A stretch of 64,000 bases of DNA from Paraburkholderia sp. BCC1885 (GCF_900996235.1 NZ_CAAJGM010000208.1:310001-374000), one strand, 5' to 3'; positions 37,812 through 46,451 are shown, numbered from the stretch's first letter. A program made the numbers and translations. Notes: generated by a model from the letters alone, not told the origin.

Positions 37812-38231
37812 ATGACAGAGCAATTGGACGAAAATCAGGCGTTGCATCTGTTCTGCCTTGACTGGGCGGATTGGCACCGGTCACGCAGGCTGTTCGCGCC
37901 GCCGGTACCCAAAAACATCCTCGTTCGCATCGCGGGCCATATTGGCGGCGGCGAAGTGCCTGATGCGATCCTGTCCTCGGATGCCAGCTTCTTCAATCTA
38001 TCGGTGCTCGCGCAGGAAGAGTCGCGCCCCAAGATGATTTTCTATCTGTACTACATCCACAAGGTGCGCCATATCAAGATGGTAGCTGAGCAGATGGGTA
38101 TCAGTACCTCGATGTGGTATCGGGAAATGCGCTCGTTCCGTGGCAAGGCTTGGCGTTCATATCGCCGCATGATGGACGACCCGGCAATGAATCCGTTCGA
38201 AGAGGCAGAGGAAGTGGCCGAGCAAGTGTGA
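37812..38231 (+). CDS. Putative late-gene regulator (139 aa, Q position)
   Basis: The C-terminal part (IHKVRHIKMVAEQMGISTSM then WYREMRSFRGKAWRSYRRMM) is a sigma-region-4-like helix-turn-helix. It is the last gene before the terminase block and is followed by a promoter-like region and a terminator, as with Q-type antiterminators. The sequence does not closely match lambda Q; role from position. Confidence 0.55.
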   Translation: MTEQLDENQALHLFCLDWADWHRSRRLFAPPVPKNILVRIAGHIGGGEVPDAILSSDASFFNLSVLAQEESRPKMIFYLYYIHKVRHIKMVAEQMGISTSMWYREMRSFRGKAWRSYRRMMDDPAMNPFEEAEEVAEQV

Positions 38232-38240
38232 ACCTGTGGA

Positions 38241-38299
38241 GTTCACATCTTTCTTGACTCATTTTTCCATGGAAACAGTATCATTTCTGGAAATGTGAA
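38241..38299 (+). promoter_or_regulatory. Possible late promoter region with inverted repeat
   Basis: TTCACAT (38242-38248) and ATGTGAA (38293-38299) bracket a segment with TTGACT (38254-38259) and TATCAT (38279-38284), 19 bp apart. A terminator follows. The order promoter, then terminator, then late genes fits a Q-type qut/tR' arrangement. Confidence 0.35.
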
Positions 38300-38311
38300 T
38301 TGCTGCCCCCG

Positions 38312-38345
38312 AAGCCCTGCCGCCGCGCGGGGCTTTCGTTTTTCT
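38312..38345 (+). terminator. Intrinsic terminator ahead of late genes
   Basis: AAGCCC (38312-38317) pairs with GGGCTT (38330-38335), then TTTCGTTTTT. It would stop basal transcription before the late operon until antitermination. Confidence 0.65.
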
Positions 38346-38354
38346 GGTGATCCC

Positions 38355-38618
38355 ATGGCCCGTTCCGCAACTTTCCAGTCTGGCTCATTTGGCCGAGACC
38401 CGATGGAGGCGTATGCCGCGAAACAGGCCAATGAGCACCGTCAGGCGCAGGAGCCGTGGAGGCGGGATGTAAAAAACAGCCCTCTCCCCGAATATCCACG
38501 TCGATGGGAAAACGAACCCACCCCACCCCACAAGCCACTAGAACAATGGCTGGCAGAAGAAGGGCAACCGCGAAAGAGAAGTGCGGCATGGCTGGCGTTA
38601 GAGGAATTGTTTAAATGA
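38355..38618 (+). CDS. Hypothetical protein (87 aa)
   Basis: MARSATFQSGSFGRDPMEAY then QLWLAEEGQ-like tail (EQWLAEEGQPRKRSAAWLAL). Pro-rich centre, charged and probably disordered. First gene of the late block. The frame is open upstream into the terminator but this ATG is sensible. Confidence 0.5.
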   Translation: MARSATFQSGSFGRDPMEAYAAKQANEHRQAQEPWRRDVKNSPLPEYPRRWENEPTPPHKPLEQWLAEEGQPRKRSAAWLALEELFK

Positions 38619-38893
38619 GCGGAATGATTCTCGACCATGCTGATTACTCCGATCTGGAAGAGTTCGGCCGCATCACGATCGACCACACCTCGCGCGGCGT
38701 TGAAATCACCGTGGACGGCTTCCAGTTCGCCAGTGGTGGCACGTGCCGCGAGCACAACACCAAGGCGCTCGCATGGGCGCGTGACGTGCTGGCAGCGAAG
38801 ATCTCAGCCAATGCGCTCGTCCCTGGCGGCTTCATCATCTCGATTGCCGATATGGATCAGGATGAGCTCGATGCGGAACGGGCCAAGAAATGA
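38615..38893 (+). CDS. Hypothetical protein (92 aa)
   Basis: MSGMILDHADYSDLEEFGRI then VEITVDGFQFASGGTCREHN. A beta-rich small protein. ATGA overlaps with both neighbours. No recognised family. Confidence 0.6.
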   Translation: MSGMILDHADYSDLEEFGRITIDHTSRGVEITVDGFQFASGGTCREHNTKALAWARDVLAAKISANALVPGGFIISIADMDQDELDAERAKK

Positions 38894-39015
38894 ACCTCGA
38901 AGCCCAGCAACTGATCGACAGCCTCGAGGCGGACATCCAGCGCATGAGGATTGACGAGGCCCTGAAGGCGTCGCTTGTGGCGCGGCTGGATGCTCTCCGA
39001 AGGATGGTGCTGTGA
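38890..39015 (+). CDS. Helical micro-protein (41 aa)
   Basis: MNLEAQQLIDSLEADIQRMR then IDEALKASLVARLDALRRMV: one or two amphipathic helices. ATGA/GTGA coupling. Confidence 0.5.
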   Translation: MNLEAQQLIDSLEADIQRMRIDEALKASLVARLDALRRMVL

Positions 39016-39266
39016 TGACCGACGCTGAGAAGATTGCCGAGCTTGAGCGCCGGGTCGATCGCCTTAAAAAGGGCATCCATCGCAATGGCGAGGTGCCTAC
39101 CCCACCGATTACCTGGCCAATCATGCCAACGATGGGCGCTAAGCCGCGCTGTTCTAAATGCAATATTGAGTTGGGCTCCCCTATTGGGTACGTCTGCCCG
39201 AATTTCGGCAGTTGCCCTACTAGGCTGGCTGGCTTCAGTTGCTCCACTGCGGGCGCACCGGCCTAA
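39012..39266 (+). CDS. Coiled-coil plus zinc-ribbon protein (84 aa)
   Basis: An N-terminal heptad stretch (AEKIAELERRVDRLKKGIHR) is followed by RCSKCNIELGSPIGYVCPNF and GSCPTRLAG, a C-terminal zinc ribbon. GTG or the adjacent ATG starts it. A DNA-contact role in packaging is possible but unsupported. Confidence 0.6.
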   Translation: MMTDAEKIAELERRVDRLKKGIHRNGEVPTPPITWPIMPTMGAKPRCSKCNIELGSPIGYVCPNFGSCPTRLAGFSCSTAGAPA

Positions 39267-39269
39267 ATC

Positions 39270-39380
39270 ATGATCCCCATCGCCGAATACCTCGCCGCCT
39301 GCGCTGCTGCAATAGCGCAATTCCACCTTGCCGCGGCCAATGCCTGGGTGGCTTGGGGTGATTGGCTGCTGCCGGATTGA
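39270..39380 (+). CDS. Membrane-like micro-protein (36 aa)
   Basis: MIPIAEYLAACAAAIAQFHL then AAANAWVAWGDWLLPD. Hydrophobic, Ala/Trp rich. No strong ribosome site, so only moderately supported. Confidence 0.4.
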   Translation: MIPIAEYLAACAAAIAQFHLAAANAWVAWGDWLLPD

Positions 39381-39546
39381 TTTGCCGTCACGCGTAGGAC
39401 GGCTACGCAGAGCACACCCGGGCGGCTCTATTCTCCTCCTCGGCCCTCACCGAGTTCGCTGCTTCGGCGGCGCTTTTATTCGCGCCACGCGCTAATTGAG
39501 CAGAAAGTGGCGACCCGCCGCTCTGGCCGAAGTTGGAACTGCTCAA

Positions 39547-40197
39547 ATGGCAAAGAAAACTCCGGAATTCGCTAGAACGCGCCCTGCTCCGCCAGAAATC
39601 CTCTTCGACGAGAGCAACTGGACCAAGCACTTCGTGCCGGCCGATGGCCTCGCCGAGTGGGTAGCCAAGACCTTGATGGACGAATCCTCACCGCTCTATA
39701 ACGAGGATCACAAACACCTCCACTACGCCGACATCGAATACCTCTGGGCTGCAGTCGAGAACAAACGCCAGATGCGCCGGATAGTCGGGCAGTGCGAGGA
39801 AGTCACCTTCCGTTGTGGAGCGTGGCAGAAAGGTCGTCAGGAACAGCAGATGAAGGAATGGTTCGGGCGAGTCCCGGCTTACCTGATTACGCTTGACGCC
39901 AATTACGCGCGGGAGTGCTCGGACATTGAGTTCTGTTCCCTTGTCGAGCATGAGCTTTACCACATCGCACAGGAGCGGGATGCGTTCGACGCCCCTGCTT
40001 TCACCCGCGACGGACTCCCGAAGATCGGCATCCAATCTCACGACGTCGAGGAATTTGTCGGCATCGTCCGCAGGTATGGCGTGGGTGCTGCAGCGGGCAA
40101 AACGGCCGCGCTCGTTGATGCTTCAAAGCGTGCGCCCGAGGTCGGAAATGTGGATATTGCGCGGATGTGCGGGACTTGCTTATTGCGCGCCGCGTAG
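39547..40197 (+). CDS. Putative phage metallopeptidase (HExxH, 216 aa)
   Basis: CSLVEHELYHIAQERDAFDA contains HELYH, a zincin active-site helix, with IGIQSHDVEEFVGIVRRYGV downstream giving further ligands. This matches the putative phage metallopeptidase family found just before terminase genes. Substrate unknown. I start at 39547 (MAKKTPEFARTRPAP). Confidence 0.8.
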   Translation: MAKKTPEFARTRPAPPEILFDESNWTKHFVPADGLAEWVAKTLMDESSPLYNEDHKHLHYADIEYLWAAVENKRQMRRIVGQCEEVTFRCGAWQKGRQEQQMKEWFGRVPAYLITLDANYARECSDIEFCSLVEHELYHIAQERDAFDAPAFTRDGLPKIGIQSHDVEEFVGIVRRYGVGAAAGKTAALVDASKRAPEVGNVDIARMCGTCLLRAA

Positions 40198-40227
40198 TTA
40201 CACCCTAGTTATACGAGATTTCACATT

Positions 40228-40740
40228 ATGGCAACACTCACGGATGACGTGAAAACGTTCATCGTGCAGGCGTTGGCCTGCTTTGACACACCCAACCAGG
40301 TGTCCATCGCCGTGAAAGAGGAATTCGGGCTGGATGTGCCCCGCTCTCACGTGCAGGCGTATGACCCGTCCAAAGCGTTAGCTAAGAGTCTTGGCAAGAA
40401 ATGGCGCGAGTTATTCGCAGCCACACGCAAGGCGTTTATCGAAGATCAGGCAACTATCCCGATTGCTCATCAGAACTTCCGGTTGCGCGCCCTGAACAGG
40501 ATGTACGACAAGGCAGCATCGGGCGGCAATATCGCACTGGCTGCCCAGCTAATTGAGCAGGCCGCCAAGGAGGCTGGGGATGCCTTCACCAACAAACACA
40601 AACTGGAACACACCGGAAAGGACGGCGGCCCGATCAAGAGTGCAGTCACGCCGGTCGATCTAGACGATGCGACCGATGAAGAACTCGATGTCCTTGAGCG
40701 CGTCCTTGCTAGGCGTCAGTCTGGCGCAGATCAAGGCTGA
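40228..40740 (+). CDS. Terminase small subunit (DUF2280)
   Basis: A 170-residue protein. LTDDVKTFIVQALACFDTPN then QVSIAVKEEFGLDVPRSHVQ form the DUF2280 N-terminal HTH that recognises phage DNA; the helical middle would make the ring. It overlaps the large-subunit gene by 53 bp. Confidence 0.88.
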   Translation: MATLTDDVKTFIVQALACFDTPNQVSIAVKEEFGLDVPRSHVQAYDPSKALAKSLGKKWRELFAATRKAFIEDQATIPIAHQNFRLRALNRMYDKAASGGNIALAAQLIEQAAKEAGDAFTNKHKLEHTGKDGGPIKSAVTPVDLDDATDEELDVLERVLARRQSGADQG

Positions 40741-42226
40741 GAAGCTTAGGCGTCTGCGCGTCAGGCTCGAAGCCGATCACCTGGAGTTCACGAAACACTT
40801 CTTCAGGATCCGCCAGGGCATCGACTTCCGCGTCAACTGGCACCACGTCTACATCGCGGATACGCTTGAGAAGGTGATCCGCGGCGAGATCAAGAACGTC
40901 GTGTTCAACGTTTCGCCGGGTTCGTCAAAGACCGAAGAGGTGGTGATTAACTTCATCGCCCGCGGCCTGGCATTGAATGCCCGTGCCCGCTTTCTGCATA
41001 TCTCGTATTCGGATGACCTCGCGGTTCTGAACTCCGAAACGGCGCGTGAAGTTGTCCGCTCCGAGGAATATCAGGAACTGTGGCCGCGCAAGATCGCGAC
41101 CGATGCAGACTCAAAGAAGCGCTGGAACGTCGAGGACAACGGGAAAAAGGCTGGCGGCGTCTATGCCACCTCCCTGGGTGGGCAGATTACGGGGTTCCGT
41201 GCCGGCCACATGGCTGAAGGCTGGCAAGGCGCCATCCTGATCGATGACCCGCTCAAGGTCGAGGACGCTTACAGCAAGACTAATCGCGACAAGGCAAACC
41301 GCAAGCTCATCTCAACGGTCAAGAGCCGGCGGGCCAATCCCGACACGCCGATCGTTGTGATCATGCAGCGCCTGGCTGAGGAAGACCCGACGGGCTTCAT
41401 CAAGTCGGGTGGCGTGCCGGGGGAATGGACGTTCATCGAGATTCCGGCGCTTATCACGGATGAGTATGTCGCAAAGCTCCCAGAGCATATCCGACCCCTG
41501 GTTGATAGCTCGGAGCGCGATGAGGATGGGCGGTTTAGTTATTGGCCGTATAAGGAGCCGCTGCACGAGTTGCTGGCCATGGAGAAGGCCGACAAGTATG
41601 TGTTTAGCGGGCAGTACATGCAGAAGCCCTCACCTCTCGGTGGCGGCATCCTGCGCGGCGAAGCGTTCAAGCGGTATGTCCAGCTTCCCAAGATCCAGCA
41701 CATCAAGATTTACGCCGATACGGCCCAGAAAACGGCCGAACGGAACGACTACAGCGTATTCCAGTGCTGGGGCATCGGTTACGACAACCATGCCTATCTG
41801 ATCGACCAGATCCGCGGGAAATGGACGGCCCCGCAGTTGCGGCAAAAGGCGATCGACTTCTGGCACAAGCACAACGTAAGCGGGAAAGATGCTCCGTCGC
41901 TGCGCAAGATGATGGTCGAGGATAAATCGAGCGGCACTGGGCTTATTCAGGACATCCAGGCCGCCGGCGGAATTCCGGTTGAGGGCATCGAGCGCAACAA
42001 GGACAAGCTGACGCGCGTCATGGACGTGGTGAGTTTCATCGACTCGGGACAGGTATGGGTTCCGGCTGAGGCGCCCTGGGTATCGGACTTTATCAACGAG
42101 TGCGAATCTTTCACCCCCGACGATACGCACGCGCACGACGACCAGATCGATCCAATGGTGGACGCAATCAATGACCTGCTGGGCGGCCGACGTGGCATAG
42201 CCATGTGGGAGAGGCTCGGCAAATGA
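40688..42226 (+). CDS. Terminase large subunit
   Basis: A 512-residue packaging ATPase-nuclease. The Walker A position reads NVSPGSSKTEEVV (lacking the usual GK pair, as in several terminases of this group), and Walker B is GAILIDDPLKVED. The nuclease domain starts IYADTAQKTAERNDYSVFQC and includes DDQIDPMVDAI. I start at MSLSAS (40688). Confidence 0.93.
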   Translation: MSLSASLLGVSLAQIKAEKLRRLRVRLEADHLEFTKHFFRIRQGIDFRVNWHHVYIADTLEKVIRGEIKNVVFNVSPGSSKTEEVVINFIARGLALNARARFLHISYSDDLAVLNSETAREVVRSEEYQELWPRKIATDADSKKRWNVEDNGKKAGGVYATSLGGQITGFRAGHMAEGWQGAILIDDPLKVEDAYSKTNRDKANRKLISTVKSRRANPDTPIVVIMQRLAEEDPTGFIKSGGVPGEWTFIEIPALITDEYVAKLPEHIRPLVDSSERDEDGRFSYWPYKEPLHELLAMEKADKYVFSGQYMQKPSPLGGGILRGEAFKRYVQLPKIQHIKIYADTAQKTAERNDYSVFQCWGIGYDNHAYLIDQIRGKWTAPQLRQKAIDFWHKHNVSGKDAPSLRKMMVEDKSSGTGLIQDIQAAGGIPVEGIERNKDKLTRVMDVVSFIDSGQVWVPAEAPWVSDFINECESFTPDDTHAHDDQIDPMVDAINDLLGGRRGIAMWERLGK

Positions 42227-42291
42227 CTCAAAAACGAAGCGTCAAAGGCGTAGCCCAGCGCGCGAGCCGGGAAGAAAAGAGCGTAAAATGA
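42223..42291 (+). pseudogene. Orphan first copy of the portal gene 5' end
   Basis: The ATG overlaps the terminase stop. The frame reads MTQKRSVKGVAQRASREEK and then stops after SVK. The portal gene at 43053 begins with the same residues (KRSVKGVAQRASREEK) but with different codons. The HNH gene and a hairpin lie between. This is the original portal start, cut off by the HNH insertion. Confidence 0.75.
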
Positions 42292-42293
42292 GC

Positions 42294-42327
42294 GAAGCCC
42301 CGGACGGCTGGAACCGTTCGAGGCTTC
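42294..42327 (+). other. Hairpin at the HNH insertion boundary
   Basis: GAAGCC (42294-42299) pairs with GGCTTC (42322-42327), enclosing ACGG/CCGT (42304-42317). It directly follows the truncated portal start, so it may be the end of the inserted segment, an RNA element controlling the endonuclease, or a terminator without a clear T-run. Confidence 0.4.
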
Positions 42328-42360
42328 TAACCACAACCTGATCATGCGAGGATCACGGCT

Positions 42361-43056
42361 ATGGCTGACGCCATTGTAGTCCAATTTGCGCTTGTCTCCC
42401 GCGAGGAGGCCAAAGCGCGAGGCCTGAGCAAATACTTCACGGGCGAACCGTGCCAGAACGGGCATGTTGACCAACGCTATGTGAGCAATAAACGCTGCTG
42501 CGGATGCAAAGTCGGTTCCGATGCAAGGCATAGAGACCGCTATCCCGGCAAGAACGAGGCGCAGTGCAAGGCCTACTACGAAAAGAACAAAACCCGCCAT
42601 CTTGAAGTGCAGAAGGCCTATCGAGAGGCCAACAAGGCGGCGCTCGCTGCATACGATAAGGCTCGCAATGATGCTAATCGTGAGGCGTTGCGGGAGTATC
42701 ACAAAAGCTATTACGCCTCAAACAAAGAGGGATTCATAGCGCGTGCCAAACAGTGGAAGCAAGTCAACCCATTGAAGGTAAAGGTAAATGGTGCTAACCG
42801 CAGAGCAAAGAAGCGTGCTGCTGGCGGGAGATACACAGCGCGGCAAATCGAAGTCCTGCATAAGGCGCAGAAAGGCAAGTGTGTGAATTGCCGAAACAGC
42901 ATCAAATACGAGTTCCATATTGACCACGTAACGCCGATTGCGCTGGGCGGCTCCAACGGCATCGAGAATATTCAACTTCTCTGCCCTGATTGCAACCTGC
43001 GCAAAGGCGCTCAAGATCCGCTCGAATGGGCACAGAAGAACGGAAGATTATTGTGA
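42361..43056 (+). CDS. HNH homing endonuclease (231 aa)
   Basis: N-terminal zinc knuckles (GEPCQNGHVDQRYVSNKRCC), a long basic helical region and a C-terminal HNH domain: KGKCVNCRNSIKYEFHIDHV, TPIALGGSNGIENIQLLCPD, CNLRKGAQDP. It nicks or cuts DNA to spread into empty sites. Its stop overlaps the GTG of the recoded portal gene, so endonuclease and new portal start moved as one unit. Confidence 0.88.
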   Translation: MADAIVVQFALVSREEAKARGLSKYFTGEPCQNGHVDQRYVSNKRCCGCKVGSDARHRDRYPGKNEAQCKAYYEKNKTRHLEVQKAYREANKAALAAYDKARNDANREALREYHKSYYASNKEGFIARAKQWKQVNPLKVKVNGANRRAKKRAAGGRYTARQIEVLHKAQKGKCVNCRNSIKYEFHIDHVTPIALGGSNGIENIQLLCPDCNLRKGAQDPLEWAQKNGRLL

Positions 43057-44498
43057 CCAAACGTAGTGTGAAAGGAGTGGCGCAAAGAGCGTCAAGAGAG
43101 GAGAAAAAGCAGATCGCTGGCGCCACTCAGGATTCATTCAATAACTTTGCCGCCCGCTTAGGAATGGGTGCAGATAACTTGATGGCTCAGTCAAGTTATG
43201 GATTTAACCCAATATCCAGAACTCGCACCCTGCTCGAATGGGTGCACCGCGGCTCATGGCTTGGTGGCGTTGCGGTAGACGTCGTTGCCGACGACATGAC
43301 GCGTGCCGGCGTGGACCTGAAGGGCCAGTTGCATCCCGATCAGGTTGAGCAGATCCAGGAAAGCGCTAATGGCTTCGGCATCTGGAACGCCATCAACGAT
43401 ACAGTCAAGTGGTCACGGCTGTACGGTGGCTGCCTGGCGTTCATGCTGATCGATGGGCAGGACCCGTCCACGCCGTTGCGGCTGAACACGATCCGCAAGG
43501 GTCAGTTTCGCGGCCTGCTCGTACTTGACCGCTGGATGGTCGAGCCTAGCCTGCAGGATCTGGTGACGGAGATGGGCCCGGAACTGGGCTTGCCGAAGTT
43601 CTACACGATCACCGCCGATTCCCCTGCTCTGCCGCTCAAGAAGATTCACCATTCCCGCTGCCTGCGTCTTGAAGGTATTCGCCTGCCCTACTGGCAGCGC
43701 GTGATGGAGAACATGTGGGGCATCTCGGTGCTCGAGCGTCTGTACGACCGCATGATCGCGTTCGACAGTGCAAGTACCGGTGCCGCCCAGCTCGCTTACA
43801 AATCGTACCTGCGCACGTTCAAGGTTGAAAACCTGCGTGAAATCGCGGCTGCCGGCGGCCCAGCATTACAGGGGCTGACGCAGTACGTGAACATGATGGC
43901 CCGGTTCCAGTCGATCGAAGGCATCACGATGATCGACATGAACGATGAGTTCGTGGCCGATACGCACAGTGCCTTCAGTGGGCTTGATTCGCTCATCCGG
44001 CAACTGGGAGAACAGCTTTCCGGAGCATTGCAGATTCCCTTGGTGCGCCTGTTCGGCCAGTCCCCCGGCGGGATTGGCAACGATGGCGAGTCAGCTCTCC
44101 GAACCTATTACGATAACGTCAAGAGCCAGCAGAGCGCCCGTTTGGGTGTTCCCGTCACGCGCATCTATCGCGCGATCGCCGCATCCGAAGGCATCAAACT
44201 GCCCGATGGATTCAAGGTCGAGTTCCGCTCGCTGTGGCAGTTGACTGACGTCGAGAAAGCAGATATTGCCGGCAAGGTCGCCGAGGCTGTCACGAAGACC
44301 GACGGCGCCGGCATCACCACGCCGAAGATGGCACTCGAAGAATTGCGCATCAGCAGCCATACGACCGGTATCTTCGGTTCGATCACGGACGAGGATGTAG
44401 CCAAGGCCGCAGACGTGCCGAGCGCGCCGATGCCGGAAATGCCGGGTGACGACAAGGACGATGATGCAATCCCTGGCGAATCCTCGAAAGACGAGTGA
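43053..44498 (+). CDS. Portal protein (DUF1073)
   Basis: A 481-residue protein of the DUF1073 portal family: SRTRTLLEWVHRGSWLGGVA, VDVVADDMTRAGVDLKG, and SQQSARLGVPVTRIYRAIAA near the end, with an acidic C-terminus. Twelve copies would form the head-tail channel. The GTG start overlaps the HNH stop. The first 16 codons are a synonymously recoded copy of the orphan start at 42223. Confidence 0.9.
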   Translation: MTKRSVKGVAQRASREEKKQIAGATQDSFNNFAARLGMGADNLMAQSSYGFNPISRTRTLLEWVHRGSWLGGVAVDVVADDMTRAGVDLKGQLHPDQVEQIQESANGFGIWNAINDTVKWSRLYGGCLAFMLIDGQDPSTPLRLNTIRKGQFRGLLVLDRWMVEPSLQDLVTEMGPELGLPKFYTITADSPALPLKKIHHSRCLRLEGIRLPYWQRVMENMWGISVLERLYDRMIAFDSASTGAAQLAYKSYLRTFKVENLREIAAAGGPALQGLTQYVNMMARFQSIEGITMIDMNDEFVADTHSAFSGLDSLIRQLGEQLSGALQIPLVRLFGQSPGGIGNDGESALRTYYDNVKSQQSARLGVPVTRIYRAIAASEGIKLPDGFKVEFRSLWQLTDVEKADIAGKVAEAVTKTDGAGITTPKMALEELRISSHTTGIFGSITDEDVAKAADVPSAPMPEMPGDDKDDDAIPGESSKDE

Positions 44499-45264
44499 CC
44501 GCAGCGTCGCCTCATTCATCAAGAAGAAATCCGATGAGCGATTCCTTAATGGACGTAAGGCTGAGCGGTCCTATGCCCGTCAACTGAAAGGCGTCGCGCG
44601 GCAGATCAATGCCATCGTCAAGGCATTCGCTCCCGACGGCAATGTCAATGACCTGAACTCGATGCAGTCGACGCTCACCCGGTACGCAGAAATCCTGAGG
44701 CCGTGGGCGCGCGCCGTCGGCTGGGGCATGATCAGCGAAGTGTCTCGGCGGGATGAGGCAGCATGGTTCGCTCATGGCAATGAGATGGGCCGGCTGCTGC
44801 GTGAGGAAATCCGCACTGCACCGACGGGCGACATGCTGCGCGAGATTCTTGAGCGGCAGGTAACGCTTATCACGAGTCTTCCAACCGAAGCCGGCCAGCG
44901 CGTCCACAGGCTCGCGACTGAAAGCCTGATCAACAGTTCTCGTGCCAGTGAGATCGCCGCCGAAATTATGAGATCGGGAGATGTCGCTGAGTCACGTGCC
45001 GTCTTAATAGCCAGGACCGAAACGGCCCGGTGCGCTGCTGGCCTCACACAATCCCGCGCGCAGTTCGTTGGCTCGACGCATTACATCTGGCACACAGCCA
45101 CGGACAGCGATGTTCGCCCTGGCCACAAAGCCATGAACGGCAAGATATTCCGCTGGGATACGCCGCCCAAAGTCGAAGAGAACGGCCGCTCCATGCTCCA
45201 CGGTCCCGGAGAAATCTGGAATTGCCGGTGCTGGGCGGAACCGATTATTCCGGACGAACTATGA
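44461..45264 (+). CDS. Head morphogenesis protein (Mu F / SPP1 gp7 type)
   Basis: A 267-residue protein. ESRAVLIARTETARCAAGLT and YIWHTATDSDVRPGHKAMNG, then GEIWNCRCWAEPI are the minor head protein (MuF) signatures, with the H...R.GH..M.G...NCRC zinc-like core. It starts inside the portal gene end (overlap 38 bp). Confidence 0.88.
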   Translation: MMQSLANPRKTSDRSVASFIKKKSDERFLNGRKAERSYARQLKGVARQINAIVKAFAPDGNVNDLNSMQSTLTRYAEILRPWARAVGWGMISEVSRRDEAAWFAHGNEMGRLLREEIRTAPTGDMLREILERQVTLITSLPTEAGQRVHRLATESLINSSRASEIAAEIMRSGDVAESRAVLIARTETARCAAGLTQSRAQFVGSTHYIWHTATDSDVRPGHKAMNGKIFRWDTPPKVEENGRSMLHGPGEIWNCRCWAEPIIPDEL

Positions 45265-45434
45265 ACACAATTTTGACATGTGTCGTGATTGTTATGGCGC
45301 TCGCCACCGGCTATCGGCTCGGTCGCCGTGGCATTTTCATTTCATTCGACGACATCGAAGTTGAGGCGCCGACGCGCGAACAGGCAGAACGCCTTCTTGA
45401 CATCGCGATTGGCATAAAGAATCGCGGCAACTGA
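45261..45434 (+). CDS. Membrane-anchored micro-protein (57 aa)
   Basis: MNTILTCVVIVMALATGYRL is one membrane helix, followed by an acidic strand-helix tail. ATGA overlap with the MuF gene. Unusual place for a membrane protein; role unknown. Confidence 0.5.
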   Translation: MNTILTCVVIVMALATGYRLGRRGIFISFDDIEVEAPTREQAERLLDIAIGIKNRGN

Positions 45435-45484
45435 TTCAGTTTCAACCCGGCATCCGCCGGCCACCCTCCCCAGGAGATTCGCAA

Positions 45485-46090
45485 ATGAAGTTCACCCATC
45501 TGGCCGTAATCGGCGCAGCGCTGCTGGCGATGGCCGGGAGTGCCTTTGCTCAAGCGTTCAACACTGCAACCGCGGTTTTTCCGGTCACCCAGCGCACGTA
45601 CGAGGCGACCATCGTCGGGCTCGTGCCAGCGGCCTCGGCCACTGATCTGCTGACCCTCACTGGCGTTGCTGGTCACATCGTTCGCGTCACTCGCGCGGAA
45701 TGCACGGGTACAGCAACTGCTGTAGGTGCGGCCAACCTCATCGCGCTGGTTCGCAGCACGGCGAATACGGGTGGTACGTCGACTACCCCTGCGGCTATTC
45801 CTGCTGATCCGAGCGATTCGGCGGCTGGCGCAACAGTCAAGGCCTACACCGCCAATCCTACAGTCGGCACATCCGTCGGCCCGGTGCGCGCCGCAGTGCT
45901 GGTGCTGACTCCGACTGCCACGACCACGATCGCAGAAGACCCGGTCAACTGGACCTTCGGCAACAACGCCGGTACTCGCGCGGGGATTGTGCTGCGCAGC
46001 GCAAGCCAGGTGTTTTCGCTCAACGGCAACGGCGCCTCATTCCCTGCTGGCACCGCGCTCAACTGCTCGATCGAGTGGACCGAGCTGTAA
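45485..46090 (+). CDS. Signal-peptide protein inside the head cluster (201 aa)
   Basis: MKFTHLAVIGAALLAMAGSA then FAQ is a textbook Sec signal with an AxA site after about residue 22. The mature part is beta-rich, Thr/Ala/Val rich, with two cysteines that could form a disulfide. It has its own ribosome site and is followed by a strong terminator. It looks like an exported protein of unknown role rather than a virion part. Confidence 0.65.
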   Translation: MKFTHLAVIGAALLAMAGSAFAQAFNTATAVFPVTQRTYEATIVGLVPAASATDLLTLTGVAGHIVRVTRAECTGTATAVGAANLIALVRSTANTGGTSTTPAAIPADPSDSAAGATVKAYTANPTVGTSVGPVRAAVLVLTPTATTTIAEDPVNWTFGNNAGTRAGIVLRSASQVFSLNGNGASFPAGTALNCSIEWTEL

Positions 46091-46109
46091 CCGCAACCGC
46101 TTCGCACTA

Positions 46110-46133
46110 AGCCCCGCTTCGGCGGGGTTTTTC
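46110..46133 (+). terminator. Intrinsic terminator with UUCG loop
   Basis: CCCCGC (46112-46117), TTCG, GCGGGG (46122-46127), then a T-run. It would end or dampen transcription between the exported protein and the next head genes. Confidence 0.8.
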
Positions 46134-46145
46134 ATTTGAGGCTCT

Positions 46146-46445
46146 ATGGCACTCGCCGCAATCAATCCGACAGGCCAGGCAGCGCTGACGGCTGGCACGG
46201 TTTCGTCCAACGTCGCCATTCCCGCGACGGGCACGCCTACGCAAGTGCTGGTGCAGAACCTCGGCAGCCGGGCTGCGTTCGTGTTGCTGGGCTCATCGAA
46301 TGCTGTCGCGGCAACAGTTGCCGATGGCACGCCCATTCTGCCCTGCCCCAATCCCGGTGTCGTGCTGACGCTCAGCACCAACACATTCATCGCGGCCATC
46401 ACTGCCGATGGTTCGACGCCTCTGCGCGTCACCGCAGGAACCTGA
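46146..46445 (+). CDS. Hypothetical structural protein (99 aa)
   Basis: MALAAINPTGQAALTAGTVS then VLVQNLGSRAAFVLLGSSNA. All-beta pattern with repeated small strands, as in virion decoration or stabilising proteins. Assigned by position. Confidence 0.5.
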   Translation: MALAAINPTGQAALTAGTVSSNVAIPATGTPTQVLVQNLGSRAAFVLLGSSNAVAATVADGTPILPCPNPGVVLTLSTNTFIAAITADGSTPLRVTAGT

Positions 46446-46451
46446 TTCGCT

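Noticed and set aside
45485..46090. Calling this gene a major or decoration capsid protein from its position
   Set aside because: The N-terminal signal peptide with an AxA cleavage site argues for export; no capsid-family signature is visible.
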